A DNA stretch of 64,000 nt. Source: Timonella sp031979385. GTDB lineage: Bacteria > Actinomycetota > Actinomycetes > Actinomycetales > Cellulomonadaceae. The stretch spans positions 62,001-126,000 of the forward strand of contig DALZEF010000007.1 of assembly GCA_031979385.1 (NCBI GenBank). The letters are read 5' to 3'. Each line of letters starts with the position of its first letter. Position 1 is the first letter of the stretch. The notes beneath the pieces were generated by a model. That model saw only the letters and a program-made list of their open reading frames with translations, did no database searches and was not told the DNA's origin. Shown here piece after piece: positions 17,802-26,425 of the stretch. The position numbers were made by a program, and so were the translations under genes.

Positions 17802-18048
17802 TCGAGGTTAACGCTTTTGTGCGTCTACCTCGCGATAATCCCACACGTCGGTCATTGCCCGCCGTGAACTTCCGACCCTCAGCGCCAGCCGATCGGACTC
17901 CGTGAGGTCTTTTACGTCCAAGGCGCGCACCCGGGCAGCCGGCTCTCACCCCATCAGATTTTGGATTGGCGACGAGGTGGCCTGGTTCCAGCCCCGCCAC
18001 CTGTTCAAGGGTGAGGCGGAGAGGAACAGCGCAGAGTCGGAAAGCGAA

Positions 18049-18085
18049 CTGCGACCCGGGCTGGAAGTTGCCGGATCGTCGTCAA
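18049..18085 (-). repeat. Dispersed intergenic repeat, TTGACGACGATCC type (copy 1)
   Basis: Read on the minus strand, it begins TTGACGACGATCC six bases after the manC stop and matches 30278-30314 at about 30 of 37 positions with one gap. The rest of the 289-base interval 17802-18090 shows only a weak AGGTGGC/GCCACCT hairpin and no recognisable gene. Confidence 0.6.
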
Positions 18086-18090
18086 GAAAA

Positions 18091-19215
18091 CTAAGCCAGT
18101 TCTTCCAGCCCACGGTCACGCAGCTCGGTGACCACGTCCTTCACGTCCTGCGCTCGGGCACGAGTGGTGACCAGCAGGGCATCATCGGTGTCCACGATGA
18201 CCACATCGTCGAGGCCAAGAATCGTAATCACACGTTCCGTACGAGGCACCACAACAGACCCTGCACTCTGAATCCGCACCACCTTGCCCGGATCACCAAG
18301 CACCTTCGAACCCCTGTGATCATCAGCAGGCAGCAGAGCCGCAAGCGAGTTGAAGTCACCCACATCGTCCCAACCAAAACTTGCGGGCACTACGGCGACA
18401 CCACCAGCGGCAGCGGCGGGCTCGGCAACCGCATGATCGATTGCGATCTTCTCAAGTGACGGCCAGACCCGTTCAAGGACCACGTCACGGTCATCCGTAT
18501 CCCAGGCAGCAGCGATCTCAAGAATCCCCGCATGCAACTCTGGACGATATTCTTCGAGATGACCAAGCAGGACAGACACACGCGAAATGAACATACCCGC
18601 ATTCCAGCGGTACTCACCCGTGGCAAGATAACGCTGAGCGGTCACAGAATCGGGCTTCTCCGTGAAACTCACAACCTGACGCACTTCCGGCGCGTCCTCG
18701 AAGCCAAGCGAAGGGCCCCAGTGAATGTAGCCGAACGCCGTGGACGGACGGCTCGCTGCAATGCCAATTGTGGCCACGTAACCTTCACGGGCAGCCACAA
18801 TGCCCGAACGGACCGCGTGTTCGAACGATGGCTGGTCCGTGATCACGTGGTCGGCCGCAAACGACCCCATAATGACGTCGCCATGACGGTTGCGCAGCAC
18901 AGCGGCGACCAGACCGATGGCCGCCATGGAATCACGCGGTGAGGGTTCTGTCAGGATGTTGCCCTCTGAGACCTCTGGCAGTTGCCGAGCAACAGCCGCC
19001 GCATGCCTGTTACCAGTAATGACCAGTACATTCTCGCCTCCCGAGATCTTGGCCAGGCGATCAACGGTCGACTGCAGGAGGGTACGGCCACTGCCTGTCA
19101 GGTCATGCAGGAATTTCGGGGCGCCGGTTCTCGAGAGTGGCCATAGCCTCGTGCCACTGCCGCCAGCAGGAATCACCGCATAGAACTCATCGGTTGCTTT
19201 AACAGTGTGTGCCAT
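18091..19215 (-). CDS. manC: Mannose-1-phosphate guanylyltransferase
   Basis: A 374-residue nucleotidyltransferase forming GDP-mannose from GTP and mannose-1-phosphate for glycan and mannolipid synthesis. The pyrophosphorylase signature AVIPAGGSGTRLWPLSR starts at residue 12, and FTEKPD and GDFNSL follow. It lacks the C-terminal isomerase domain of two-function enzymes, as usual for the short form. ATG 19215 was chosen because the signature follows at once; the open frame runs 46 codons further upstream without family resemblance. Divergent from sdhC across a 570-base region. Confidence 0.9.
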   Translation of the reverse strand: MAHTVKATDEFYAVIPAGGSGTRLWPLSRTGAPKFLHDLTGSGRTLLQSTVDRLAKISGGENVLVITGNRHAAAVARQLPEVSEGNILTEPSPRDSMAAIGLVAAVLRNRHGDVIMGSFAADHVITDQPSFEHAVRSGIVAAREGYVATIGIAASRPSTAFGYIHWGPSLGFEDAPEVRQVVSFTEKPDSVTAQRYLATGEYRWNAGMFISRVSVLLGHLEEYRPELHAGILEIAAAWDTDDRDVVLERVWPSLEKIAIDHAVAEPAAAAGGVAVVPASFGWDDVGDFNSLAALLPADDHRGSKVLGDPGKVVRIQSAGSVVVPRTERVITILGLDDVVIVDTDDALLVTTRARAQDVKDVVTELRDRGLEELA

Positions 19216-19787
19216 TGTGTTCAGTGCCTTTTCCCGTGTTTGCGATGTCCGGTGGTTGCCGGAACGCTGGGTGTCCCTGCCTTCGGCAAACTCTCCGACC
19301 AAGTTTACTCTGCGTTTACCCTGCGTCCCCATCTGAACCGATCCACGCGCCATGCTGCCCGCAATAAGCAGAGCGTGATCGAATTCACCGAATTTCGCAA
19401 CGCATTCGTAGCGTAAAGAGCGTCCAAAAAATGAGATTCCGTCTCACGAATTTCTTTTAGCCACCCCTGTAGCATCGCCGCAAAGCCCGCGATTGGGCCG
19501 ATAATCCTGCACGAACACAGCGAAATCGCAGGCTTTCGGGACGAAAGTCCCCGGCTGGAACATCCCCCCCGAAGGGCGCAAGAATTTGTGGGAATTCTCA
19601 CAATCGAGAGGCTAGGTCGAGTTTTTACATCCCTCGATTCACTTGTCCCCCACAAAATTCACTACAGTTAATGCAAAAGGTGGATATGGACAGTGCCGTC
19701 CTCCTTTCCATGATGTGCCTCGCACTATGGAAACACCGGCACATCCACCCACCCTGTCCTCATCACTCGCACACAGGAGGCGCCACA
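19216..19787. promoter_or_regulatory. Divergent promoter region manC / sdhC with clustered hairpins
   Basis: This 572-base non-coding stretch must hold promoters for both genes. Three short hairpins lie in a row: GCCC/GGGC (19485-19498), CCTGC/GCAGG (19506-19532) and GGGAC-GAAA-GTCCC (19538-19551), the last closed by a stable GNRA tetraloop, with a run of seven C downstream. They could be part of a structured sdh leader or a small RNA. I could not match them to a riboswitch class. A start codon proposed further upstream (19671) is disfavoured by the AGGAGG site before 19788. Confidence 0.4.
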
Positions 19788-20171
19788 GTGCCAAGCGCAC
19801 CTGCAGGAACGCTCTACCGCGGCCGCGAAGGCATGTGGTCTTGGGTTGCGCACCGCGTAACCGGAGTTCTGCTGTTCCTCTTCCTTCTCGTCCATGTCCT
19901 CGACACCGCCCTCGTGCGGGTCTCCCCCGAGGCCTACAACGCTGTGATCGGCGCGTACAAGACGCCGATCCTCGGACTCGGTGAGGCCGGACTCGTTCTC
20001 GCAGTCGCCTTCCACGCGTTCAACGGCCTGCGCTTGATCCTCGTTGACTTCTGGTCCAAAGGCCCGAAGTACCAGCGCGTCATGCTCTGGGTCGTCGTCG
20101 GACTCGTTGCCGTCACCGCCGCTGGCTTCCTGCCACGTCACCTGAGCAACATCTTCGGAGGGGGTCACTGA
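19788..20171 (+). CDS. sdhC: Succinate dehydrogenase cytochrome b subunit
   Basis: A 127-residue membrane subunit starting at GTG, preceded by AGGAGG at seven bases. Three membrane helices are visible (about residues 23-45, 62-85, 98-120); HRVTGVLLFLFLLVHVLDT has the conserved first-helix Arg and a heme/quinone-side His, and the second helix begins AFHAFNGLRLI with another candidate heme ligand. It anchors the dehydrogenase to the membrane and passes electrons to menaquinone. Its TGA overlaps the sdhD ATG (TGATG). Confidence 0.93.
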   Translation: MPSAPAGTLYRGREGMWSWVAHRVTGVLLFLFLLVHVLDTALVRVSPEAYNAVIGAYKTPILGLGEAGLVLAVAFHAFNGLRLILVDFWSKGPKYQRVMLWVVVGLVAVTAAGFLPRHLSNIFGGGH

Positions 20172-20623
20172 TGAGCAACTCAGCTATCGCTTCCCCCCGC
20201 GACAAGTACAAGCGCACAACCCTGACCCGCGGAAACTTCGAGTTGTGGGGCTGGCTGTTCATGCGCGTCTCAGGCGTTATCCTCGTAGTGCTCATCTTCG
20301 GACACCTGTTCGTGAACCTCATGGTGGACGGCGGAATCAACCGTATTGACTTCGCATTCGTCGGTGGAAAGCTCTCCAGCCCGTTCTGGCAGACCTGGGA
20401 TCTGCTGATGCTCTGGCTCGCGATGATTCACGGCACCAACGGAGTTCGCACGGTCATCAATGACTACGCAGAGAGGCACGCGACCCGTGTTGTGCTGAAG
20501 TCCCTGCTCGCAATCGGCTTCACCATCACGGTCGTTCTCGGCACACTCGTCATTTTCACGTTTGACCCGTGCCCGGCCAACTCCCCCGTTGAACTACTGC
20601 CATCCATCTGCGAAGCACGCTAG
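20171..20623 (+). CDS. sdhD: Succinate dehydrogenase hydrophobic membrane anchor subunit
   Basis: A 150-residue partner of SdhC with three hydrophobic helices (about 30-52, 77-97, 115-135). The histidines in IFGHLFVNLMV and AMIHGTNGVRTVI are in the positions of heme ligands. An N-terminal basic segment (PRDKYKRTTLTRGNFE) lies on the cytoplasmic side, as usual in actinomycetes. Start overlaps the sdhC stop; sdhA follows after 35 bases. Confidence 0.92.
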   Translation: MSNSAIASPRDKYKRTTLTRGNFELWGWLFMRVSGVILVVLIFGHLFVNLMVDGGINRIDFAFVGGKLSSPFWQTWDLLMLWLAMIHGTNGVRTVINDYAERHATRVVLKSLLAIGFTITVVLGTLVIFTFDPCPANSPVELLPSICEAR

Positions 20624-20658
20624 CGCCCACTTTTCACACATAGGAGGCATCACACCAG

Positions 20659-22506
20659 ATGCAAACTCACCAGTATGACGTCGTGATCGTCGGCGCAGGT
20701 GGCGCCGGAATGCGTGCCGCACTTGAAGCATCATCCGAGGTACGCACGGCCGTCATTTCCAAGCTTTACCCAACCCGTTCCCACACCGGTGCAGCACAGG
20801 GCGGAATGTGCGCGGCACTCGCAAACGTCGAGGAAGACAACTGGGAATGGCACACCTTTGACACCGTCAAGGGCGGCGACTACCTCGTTGACCAGGACGC
20901 CGCCGAGATCATGGCCAAGGAAGCCATCGACGCGGTACTCGACCTCGAGCGCATGGGCCTACCGTTCAACCGCACCCCCGAAGGACGCATCGACCAGCGT
21001 CGCTTCGGTGGCCACACCCGCAACCACGGTGAGGCTGCCGTGCGCCGCGCCTGTTATGCGGCAGACCGCACCGGCCACATGATCCTGCAGACCCTCTACC
21101 AAAACTGCGTCAAGCAGAACGTGGAGTTCTTCAACGAGTTCTACGTACTCGACCTCATCGTGGATCACGACCTCTCCGCTGGACAGGTACCCAATGGTGA
21201 AGAGGTCAACGCAACCGGTGTTGTCGCGTACGACCTTGCCACAGGTGAGATCCACGTCTTCCAGGCAAAGTCCATCATCTTCGCAACCGGTGGTGCCGGA
21301 AAGATCTTCAAGACCACCTCCAACGCCCACACCCTCACCGGTGACGGCATGGCGCTGGCACTGCGTCGCGGTCTCCCTCTCGAGGACATGGAGTTCTTCC
21401 AGTTCCACCCAACAGGCCTTGCAGGCTTGGGAATCCTGCTCTCGGAAGCAGCCCGTGGTGAGGGTGGAATCCTGCGTAACGGCAACGGTGAACGCTTCAT
21501 GGAACGCTATGCACCAACCATCAAGGACCTTGCGCCACGTGACATCGTGGCGCGTTCCATGGCGAACGAGGTGCGCGAAGGCCGCGGTGCAGGACCCAAC
21601 AAGGACTACGTCCTACTCGACCTGACCCACCTTGAGCCGGCACACATTGATGCCAAGCTCCCAGACATCACCGAGTTCGCGCGCACCTACCTCGGTATCG
21701 AGCCATACACCGAGCCCGTTCCTGTGTACCCAACCGCGCACTACGCCATGGGTGGTATCCCCACGAACGTCGAGGCAGAGGTTCTGCGCAACTCCGACGA
21801 CGTGGTCAAGGGCCTGTACGCTGCCGGTGAGGTCGCCTGCGTTTCCGTGCATGGATCAAACCGTCTAGGTACCAACTCCCTGCTAGACATCAACGTCTTT
21901 GGCAAGCGAGCCGGACGTAGGGCAGCCGCCTACGCCAAGACCGCCAAGTTCATTGATCTACCTGAAAACTCGGCGGCACGCGTGGTCGCACAGTTGGAAG
22001 AGATTCGCACCCGCCCAGACGGTGAGCGAGTCTCCGATGTCCGCAAGGCACTTCAGGAGACCATGGACGCAAACGCCCAGGTGTTCCGCACCGACGAATC
22101 CCTCAAGCAGGCCCTCGCGGACATCCGTGTCCTCCAGGAACGCTATTCACGGGTTTCGGTCCAGGACAAAGGAAAGATGTTCAACACCGACCTGCTCGAA
22201 GCCCTCGAACTCGGCTTCCTGCTGGATATCGCTGAGGTCACGGTTATCGCCGCGCTCAACCGTAAGGAATCCCGTGGAGGCCACTTCCGCGAGGACTACC
22301 CAGATCGCGATGACGCCAACTTCATGCAGCACACGATGATCTACCGTCGCCCACTCGACTTTGAAGTAGACACGGTAACTGACGATGCGCCGCTCACCCC
22401 CAAGAGTGCCTTTACGCGCTCTGATCGATTTGATGACTACCAGGTTGTGCTCGGTTCAAAGCCGGTTACGCAGACCCGGTACGAACCGATGGAACGGAAG
22501 TACTGA
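20659..22506 (+). CDS. sdhA: Succinate dehydrogenase flavoprotein subunit
   Basis: A 615-residue flavoprotein oxidising succinate to fumarate. It has the dinucleotide motif GAGGAGMRAALEA, RSHTGAAQGGM with the histidine that carries covalent FAD, HTFDTVKGGDYLVDQDA, FHPTGL, GGILRNGNGERFMERY with active-site residues, and the C-terminal RKESRGGHFREDYPDRDD. An AGGAGG site lies 12 bases before the ATG, somewhat far. Its TGA overlaps the sdhB ATG. Confidence 0.97.
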   Translation: MQTHQYDVVIVGAGGAGMRAALEASSEVRTAVISKLYPTRSHTGAAQGGMCAALANVEEDNWEWHTFDTVKGGDYLVDQDAAEIMAKEAIDAVLDLERMGLPFNRTPEGRIDQRRFGGHTRNHGEAAVRRACYAADRTGHMILQTLYQNCVKQNVEFFNEFYVLDLIVDHDLSAGQVPNGEEVNATGVVAYDLATGEIHVFQAKSIIFATGGAGKIFKTTSNAHTLTGDGMALALRRGLPLEDMEFFQFHPTGLAGLGILLSEAARGEGGILRNGNGERFMERYAPTIKDLAPRDIVARSMANEVREGRGAGPNKDYVLLDLTHLEPAHIDAKLPDITEFARTYLGIEPYTEPVPVYPTAHYAMGGIPTNVEAEVLRNSDDVVKGLYAAGEVACVSVHGSNRLGTNSLLDINVFGKRAGRRAAAYAKTAKFIDLPENSAARVVAQLEEIRTRPDGERVSDVRKALQETMDANAQVFRTDESLKQALADIRVLQERYSRVSVQDKGKMFNTDLLEALELGFLLDIAEVTVIAALNRKESRGGHFREDYPDRDDANFMQHTMIYRRPLDFEVDTVTDDAPLTPKSAFTRSDRFDDYQVVLGSKPVTQTRYEPMERKY

Positions 22507-23270
22507 TGACCGCGACACTCGACAAATCCGCTCAGGGCAGTGCCGGAGAAATCCCATCGTTTGAGGTGACCCTCAAGGTCCGCCGCTACCTGCCAGAGTC
22601 CGAGCACGGTGATGAGGCCTACTGGGACGAATACAAGCTCACCATGTACGGCACTGACCGTGTCCTTGACGCACTGCACAAGATCAAGTGGGATCACGAT
22701 GGATCGCTCACGTTCCGTCGCTCGTGTGCGCACGGAATCTGCGGTTCTGACGCGATGCGCATCAACGGACGCAACCGCCTTGCCTGCAAGACGCTGCTTA
22801 AGGACTTGAACCCCTCCAAGCCGATCACGGTTGAGCCCATCAAGGGCCTCCCAGTGGTCAAAGACTTGGTCGTGGACATGGAGCCGTTCTTCGCGTCCTA
22901 CCGCGAGATCATGCCGTTCCTGATCACGAGTGGCAACCAGCCCTCCAAGGAACGTATCCAGTCTGCCGAGCAGCGTGAACGTTTCGATGACACAACCAAG
23001 TGCATCCTGTGTGCGGCCTGCACCTCGTCGTGCCCCGTGTTCTGGACTGATGGCCAGTATTTCGGTCCGGCTGCGATTGTCAACGCACACCGGTTCATCT
23101 TCGACTCACGTGATGAGGGCGCCGCCCAGCGTCTGGAGATCCTCAACGACAAGGAAGGTGTCTGGCGCTGCCGCACCACCTTCAACTGCTCGGAGGCCTG
23201 CCCCCGAGGAATTGAGGTCACAAAGGCGATCCAAGAGGTCAAGCAGGCGATCATTCGCCGGGCCTTCTAA
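22506..23270 (+). CDS. sdhB: Succinate dehydrogenase iron-sulfur subunit
   Basis: A 254-residue electron-transfer subunit carrying three clusters. The plant-type [2Fe-2S] region reads RRSCAHGICGSDAM followed by CKTLL, where one ligand position differs from the four-cysteine textbook pattern only in spacing (the fourth ligand is the later Cys). The C-terminal domain has CILCAACTSSCPVFW and CSEACPRGI for the [4Fe-4S] and [3Fe-4S] clusters. Last gene of sdhCDAB, closed by a strong terminator 17 bases on. Confidence 0.96.
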   Translation: MTATLDKSAQGSAGEIPSFEVTLKVRRYLPESEHGDEAYWDEYKLTMYGTDRVLDALHKIKWDHDGSLTFRRSCAHGICGSDAMRINGRNRLACKTLLKDLNPSKPITVEPIKGLPVVKDLVVDMEPFFASYREIMPFLITSGNQPSKERIQSAEQRERFDDTTKCILCAACTSSCPVFWTDGQYFGPAAIVNAHRFIFDSRDEGAAQRLEILNDKEGVWRCRTTFNCSEACPRGIEVTKAIQEVKQAIIRRAF

Positions 23271-23286
23271 CCCCCCACCACGCTAA

Positions 23287-23329
23287 GGGGGCGGTTTCCC
23301 AGTTCATGACGAACGGGGAAACCGCCCCC
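23287..23329 (+). terminator. Intrinsic terminator of sdhCDAB
   Basis: A perfect 14-pair stem (GGGGGCGGTTTCCC with its complement) and a 15-base loop, followed by TTCGCTTT, starts 17 bases after the sdhB stop. Confidence 0.92.
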
Positions 23330-23399
23330 TTCGCTTTGAGATTTCCGGCCGAGTACTCTCCACGATCTGGCTGGAGTCGCGGTGGGCGCTTGGGTTGAT

Positions 23400-23510
23400 T
23401 GAACATGTGGAAAGTTGGACGCGCCGGTAGTTGAATGTGCAGGAAGTTACTGCACAGTGTAGGCCTGCGGTCCTCACAGTGAAGTAACTTTCTACACGTT
23501 CGACCGGAAC
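23400..23510. other. Structured intergenic stretch of unknown role
   Basis: Between the sdh terminator and the YihY-like gene. GTGCAG-GAAGTTA-CTGCAC forms a small hairpin (23439-23457), and GTGCAGGAAGTTACT is also an imperfect inverted copy of AGTAACTTTCTACAC some 45 bases on; a third variant, GTGGAAAGTTGG, lies upstream. Open frames here have no family resemblance. May be a small RNA or a decayed repeat. Confidence 0.35.
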
Positions 23511-23583
23511 TGGGGCAGCGCGGCTCGGTCCGTGAGTGCAGGTGGGTATGTCCTCCGGCCAGAGGAAGGTATGGGGCAGTTGG

Positions 23584-24657
23584 TCAGGTTCTGGAGCGGG
23601 TGAACAGCAAACCAGCCACAAAGCCCGCAACAGCCGCTATGAGCGCCGGTCTACGGCTCTTAGGGGCAGCAGCGGCCGGTTCTAGGACCCCGTCGGCACT
23701 CTGCGCAGTCACGTCGTCAGCCTCAGGATCATGCGTGACCCCGCTGAGGTCCCGCTCAATCTTCTCGAGTTGTTCCAGCGGTACGTTCGCCGTCAACGCG
23801 GCAGCCGTCAACAGAATACGTGAACACATGTACAACCACACCAATATGGTCACCAGAACGGCACCGGTGGCGAACAGTGGGTTGTTCGTGGCTGAGCCCA
23901 CGACAACGCTCGTACCAAGATAGCGAATCACAGCGAATCCAACAGCACTGATCACAGCACCGGTCAGGAGATCACGCCTCGGTGGCTTAACCCCGGCAAG
24001 CAGTCGCACAATGAGGACGAACACCGCGGCATCAAACAGTAGTGTCACCAGGTGAGAACCCAGGTTCAACGCAACGGAGGTAACGGCACCCAGTGGGCGC
24101 GAATCGTCGAAAATCCTACCCACCGAGTTGGCGAAAACGCCCGCCACCGATGACAGCAGAATCCCGACAGCCACACACACAAAGGCCGCCAGGCTACGCA
24201 ACTTGGCACCGATGGCTGTGGCTCCCTTGGGCGGCAGGGAGAACATTGCCCGCACAGACGCGCGGACGGCGTCCATACAGGTGACGACTGCCCAAAGCAG
24301 TACGCCAAACGCGATGATCGAGGTGAGGTTGAGTCCTGTGGATACCACCAGATCGTCCATACTCAGGATGCCCCTGTGATCGCTGTCTGCAATAAGCCCC
24401 GGCACGGCATTGTTGATCGCCTCAACGACAGAATCACGTAACTCAACGTTGTTCCCAAGGACCCGCACAAACACCGTAAAGCCTATGGTTAACGCGGCAA
24501 ACAAGGAGAAGAGTGCCTTATAGGTGATCCCGCCAGACAACAGGGCGCCATTTGCGAGGGTGTATTGCTTCAGCGCACGAGCCAGCCGGGAGTTCTTCCA
24601 TCGCGCCAATAGATCCTGTGCGATGTCTTTGGTCTGGGAAATCCAAGGTGATGGCAT
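23584..24657 (-). CDS. YihY/BrkB-family integral membrane protein
   Basis: A 357-residue inner-membrane protein with six hydrophobic segments between about residues 35 and 290, the family's usual pattern. Family features visible are GALLSGGITYKALFSLFAALT after the N-terminal amphipathic helices, and LVWLYMCSRILLTAAALTAN towards the end. The C-terminal tail of about 60 residues is hydrophilic and ends with one more hydrophobic stretch (ALIAAVAGFVAGLLF). Molecular function of the family is not settled. It lies downstream of the 2H phosphoesterase and trpS, same strand, after a 74-base gap. Confidence 0.88.
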   Translation of the reverse strand: MPSPWISQTKDIAQDLLARWKNSRLARALKQYTLANGALLSGGITYKALFSLFAALTIGFTVFVRVLGNNVELRDSVVEAINNAVPGLIADSDHRGILSMDDLVVSTGLNLTSIIAFGVLLWAVVTCMDAVRASVRAMFSLPPKGATAIGAKLRSLAAFVCVAVGILLSSVAGVFANSVGRIFDDSRPLGAVTSVALNLGSHLVTLLFDAAVFVLIVRLLAGVKPPRRDLLTGAVISAVGFAVIRYLGTSVVVGSATNNPLFATGAVLVTILVWLYMCSRILLTAAALTANVPLEQLEKIERDLSGVTHDPEADDVTAQSADGVLEPAAAAPKSRRPALIAAVAGFVAGLLFTRSRT

Positions 24658-24731
24658 CTCACCAGTCTATGAGAGGAAGCTTGATCACGCGTGCGCGCAT
24701 GCAGCGCTAACAGGCACAATCACCCGCGCGG

Positions 24732-25301
24732 TTACTCCGCAGCCGATATCGCGAGTGGCTCCCCACCGCCGAGTGGGTAGCTCACGATTGGCCGCCACAC
24801 ATTGTCAGCGCCGTGCTCATACAGATGGATGTGACTCACCTCGAAACTCGCCTCGTAAAAGGCCATCCGATTGAACGCCGCATCTAGCGCCTCATCGTCA
24901 AGCTCGTGTGCGATCGTGACATGCGGGTGGTAGTTGAAACGTGTTTCGTGTGCGAGCGGTCCGGTTCGCATGAGGGATTCGAGTTGCTCGCACTGAGCGA
25001 TTCCATCCACCACCTGAATGAACACCACCGGTGAGACCGGGCGAAACGTGGCACTCCCCCGCAAATGCACCGTGAACGGCTCAACCTGCGCGCATGCGTA
25101 CTGGATGTGCTCACCGATCTCATCCAACTCGTCAGGGTCGATATCGGTTGGACCGATCACCGTGATGTGCGGTGGAATCGCGTCAGCCATGGGGTCCCCA
25201 AAACTGCGGCGCGCATTTTGTAGTTCGCTGCCCATAGGCTCGGGAATTTCGATGGAGATGCCGATCCGTTTCCCGGATCCCATCCGCTCGGACTGGATCA
25301 C
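24732..25301 (-). CDS. 2'-5' RNA ligase family (2H phosphoesterase) protein
   Basis: A 189-residue protein with the two HxTx motifs of the 2H phosphoesterase superfamily: HITV (residues 45-48) and HVTI (near 126), about 80 residues apart as in LigT-like enzymes. Such proteins ligate or hydrolyse 2',5' or cyclic phosphates in RNA; the physiological substrate is unknown. The ORF begins three bases after the trpS stop, so the two genes are co-transcribed and probably coupled; a link to tRNA metabolism is only suggested by that neighbour. Confidence 0.85.
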   Translation of the reverse strand: MIQSERMGSGKRIGISIEIPEPMGSELQNARRSFGDPMADAIPPHITVIGPTDIDPDELDEIGEHIQYACAQVEPFTVHLRGSATFRPVSPVVFIQVVDGIAQCEQLESLMRTGPLAHETRFNYHPHVTIAHELDDEALDAAFNRMAFYEASFEVSHIHLYEHGADNVWRPIVSYPLGGGEPLAISAAE

Positions 25302-25304
25302 GTG

Positions 25305-26330
25305 TTACGCCTCTGCGCTCGGCTGCAGCAGCCCAACCTTGGAGTAAACACGGCTAACGGTCTCCTGCGCGACGTCGCGGGCCTTTGCCGCGCCAACGGC
25401 GAGGATCTTGTCAAGCTGTGCCGGGTCGTCGAGGTAGACATTCACTTTCGACTGGAAATCGGTCAGGAAGTTCTCCATGATCTCCGCAAGGTCCACCTTA
25501 AGGTGTCCGTACTGCTTACCCGCGTACTCGGCTTCAAGCTGCTCGATGCTTTTGCCGCTGAACACCGAGTAGATGCTGAGCAGATTGGACACGCCGGGCT
25601 TCTCGGCAGCGTCGTAACGGATCTCCGTACCCGCATCCGTCACGGCGGACTTGATCTTCTTGGCGGCCTTCTTTGGGTCTTCAAGCAGCCACAGGGTGCC
25701 TTTTCCGGTCTCCGACTTGCTCATCTTGGCGGTCGGGTTCTGGAGGTCGTAGATCTTTGCAATCGACTTCACAATGTGTGCCTCTGGCACGACGAAGGTG
25801 TCGTCTCCGAACCGGGCATTGGCGCGCTCGGCGAGGTTTCGCGTCAGTTCGAGATGTTGGCGCTGGTCTTCACCAACCGGTACGAGAGCGGCGTCATACA
25901 GCAGGATGTCAGCGGCCATGAGAACCGGGTACGTGAACAACCCAACGGTTGTGCCAGACTCGCCCTGCTTCGCGGATTTGTCCTTGAACTGGGTCATGCG
26001 ACCGGCTTCGCCAAAGCCCGTCTGGCAGGACAAAATCCATGCCAGTTCCGCGTGTTGGGACACATGTGACTGCACGAACAGCGTTGAACGCTCTGGGTCC
26101 ACGCCTCCAGCAAGGTATTGTGCGAGCGTACGCCGCGTACGGTCACGGAGTTTATCTGGGTCTGGATTCACGGTGAGGGCGTGAAGGTCCGCCATCATGT
26201 AAAAGGTGTCGTATGAGTCCTGAAGCTTCACCCACTGTGTCAATGCGCCAATGTAGTTTCCGAGAGTCAGGGAATCATTAGAAGGCTGCATACCCGAGAG
26301 AATCCTCGGACGGAGGGTTTCAGTAGTCAT
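25305..26330 (-). CDS. trpS: Tryptophanyl-tRNA synthetase
   Basis: A 341-residue class I synthetase charging tRNA-Trp in the cytosol. SGMQPSNDSLTLGNYIGAL carries the HIGH-equivalent, YPVLMAADILLYDA and GEDQRQHLELTRN line the amino acid and ATP site, and KMSKSETGKG is the KMSKS loop. ATG 26330 (MTTETLRPRI) gives the usual short lead before the first motif; in-frame ATGs nine and 51 bases or more upstream exist, and the ribosome site (GGGAG) is close, so the start is uncertain by a few codons. Confidence 0.95.
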   Translation of the reverse strand: MTTETLRPRILSGMQPSNDSLTLGNYIGALTQWVKLQDSYDTFYMMADLHALTVNPDPDKLRDRTRRTLAQYLAGGVDPERSTLFVQSHVSQHAELAWILSCQTGFGEAGRMTQFKDKSAKQGESGTTVGLFTYPVLMAADILLYDAALVPVGEDQRQHLELTRNLAERANARFGDDTFVVPEAHIVKSIAKIYDLQNPTAKMSKSETGKGTLWLLEDPKKAAKKIKSAVTDAGTEIRYDAAEKPGVSNLLSIYSVFSGKSIEQLEAEYAGKQYGHLKVDLAEIMENFLTDFQSKVNVYLDDPAQLDKILAVGAAKARDVAQETVSRVYSKVGLLQPSAEA

Positions 26331-26425
26331 AACTCCCATTCTTACAGGCTCGGGCTCGAATCTCGAATTTGTGGCCCCCATTTCGGGACGCCCTCGCACA
26401 GGCCCGCCTCGGGTGTGGATCGGAC

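Noticed and set aside
17902..18459. 185-residue plus-strand frame
   Set aside because: Mostly antisense to manC; the upstream part has no similarity that I can see.
19480..19560. Known riboswitch or 6C RNA before sdhC
   Set aside because: A C7 run and a tetraloop hairpin are present, but the conserved cores of cobalamin, TPP, FMN, c-di-GMP and ydaO classes and the paired C-rich loops of 6C RNA could not be matched by eye.
23304..23630. 108-residue minus-strand frame after the sdh operon
   Set aside because: Includes the sdh terminator and the end of the YihY-like gene; composition not coding-like.
25302..26069. 255-residue plus-strand frame
   Set aside because: Antisense to trpS, whose motifs are complete.
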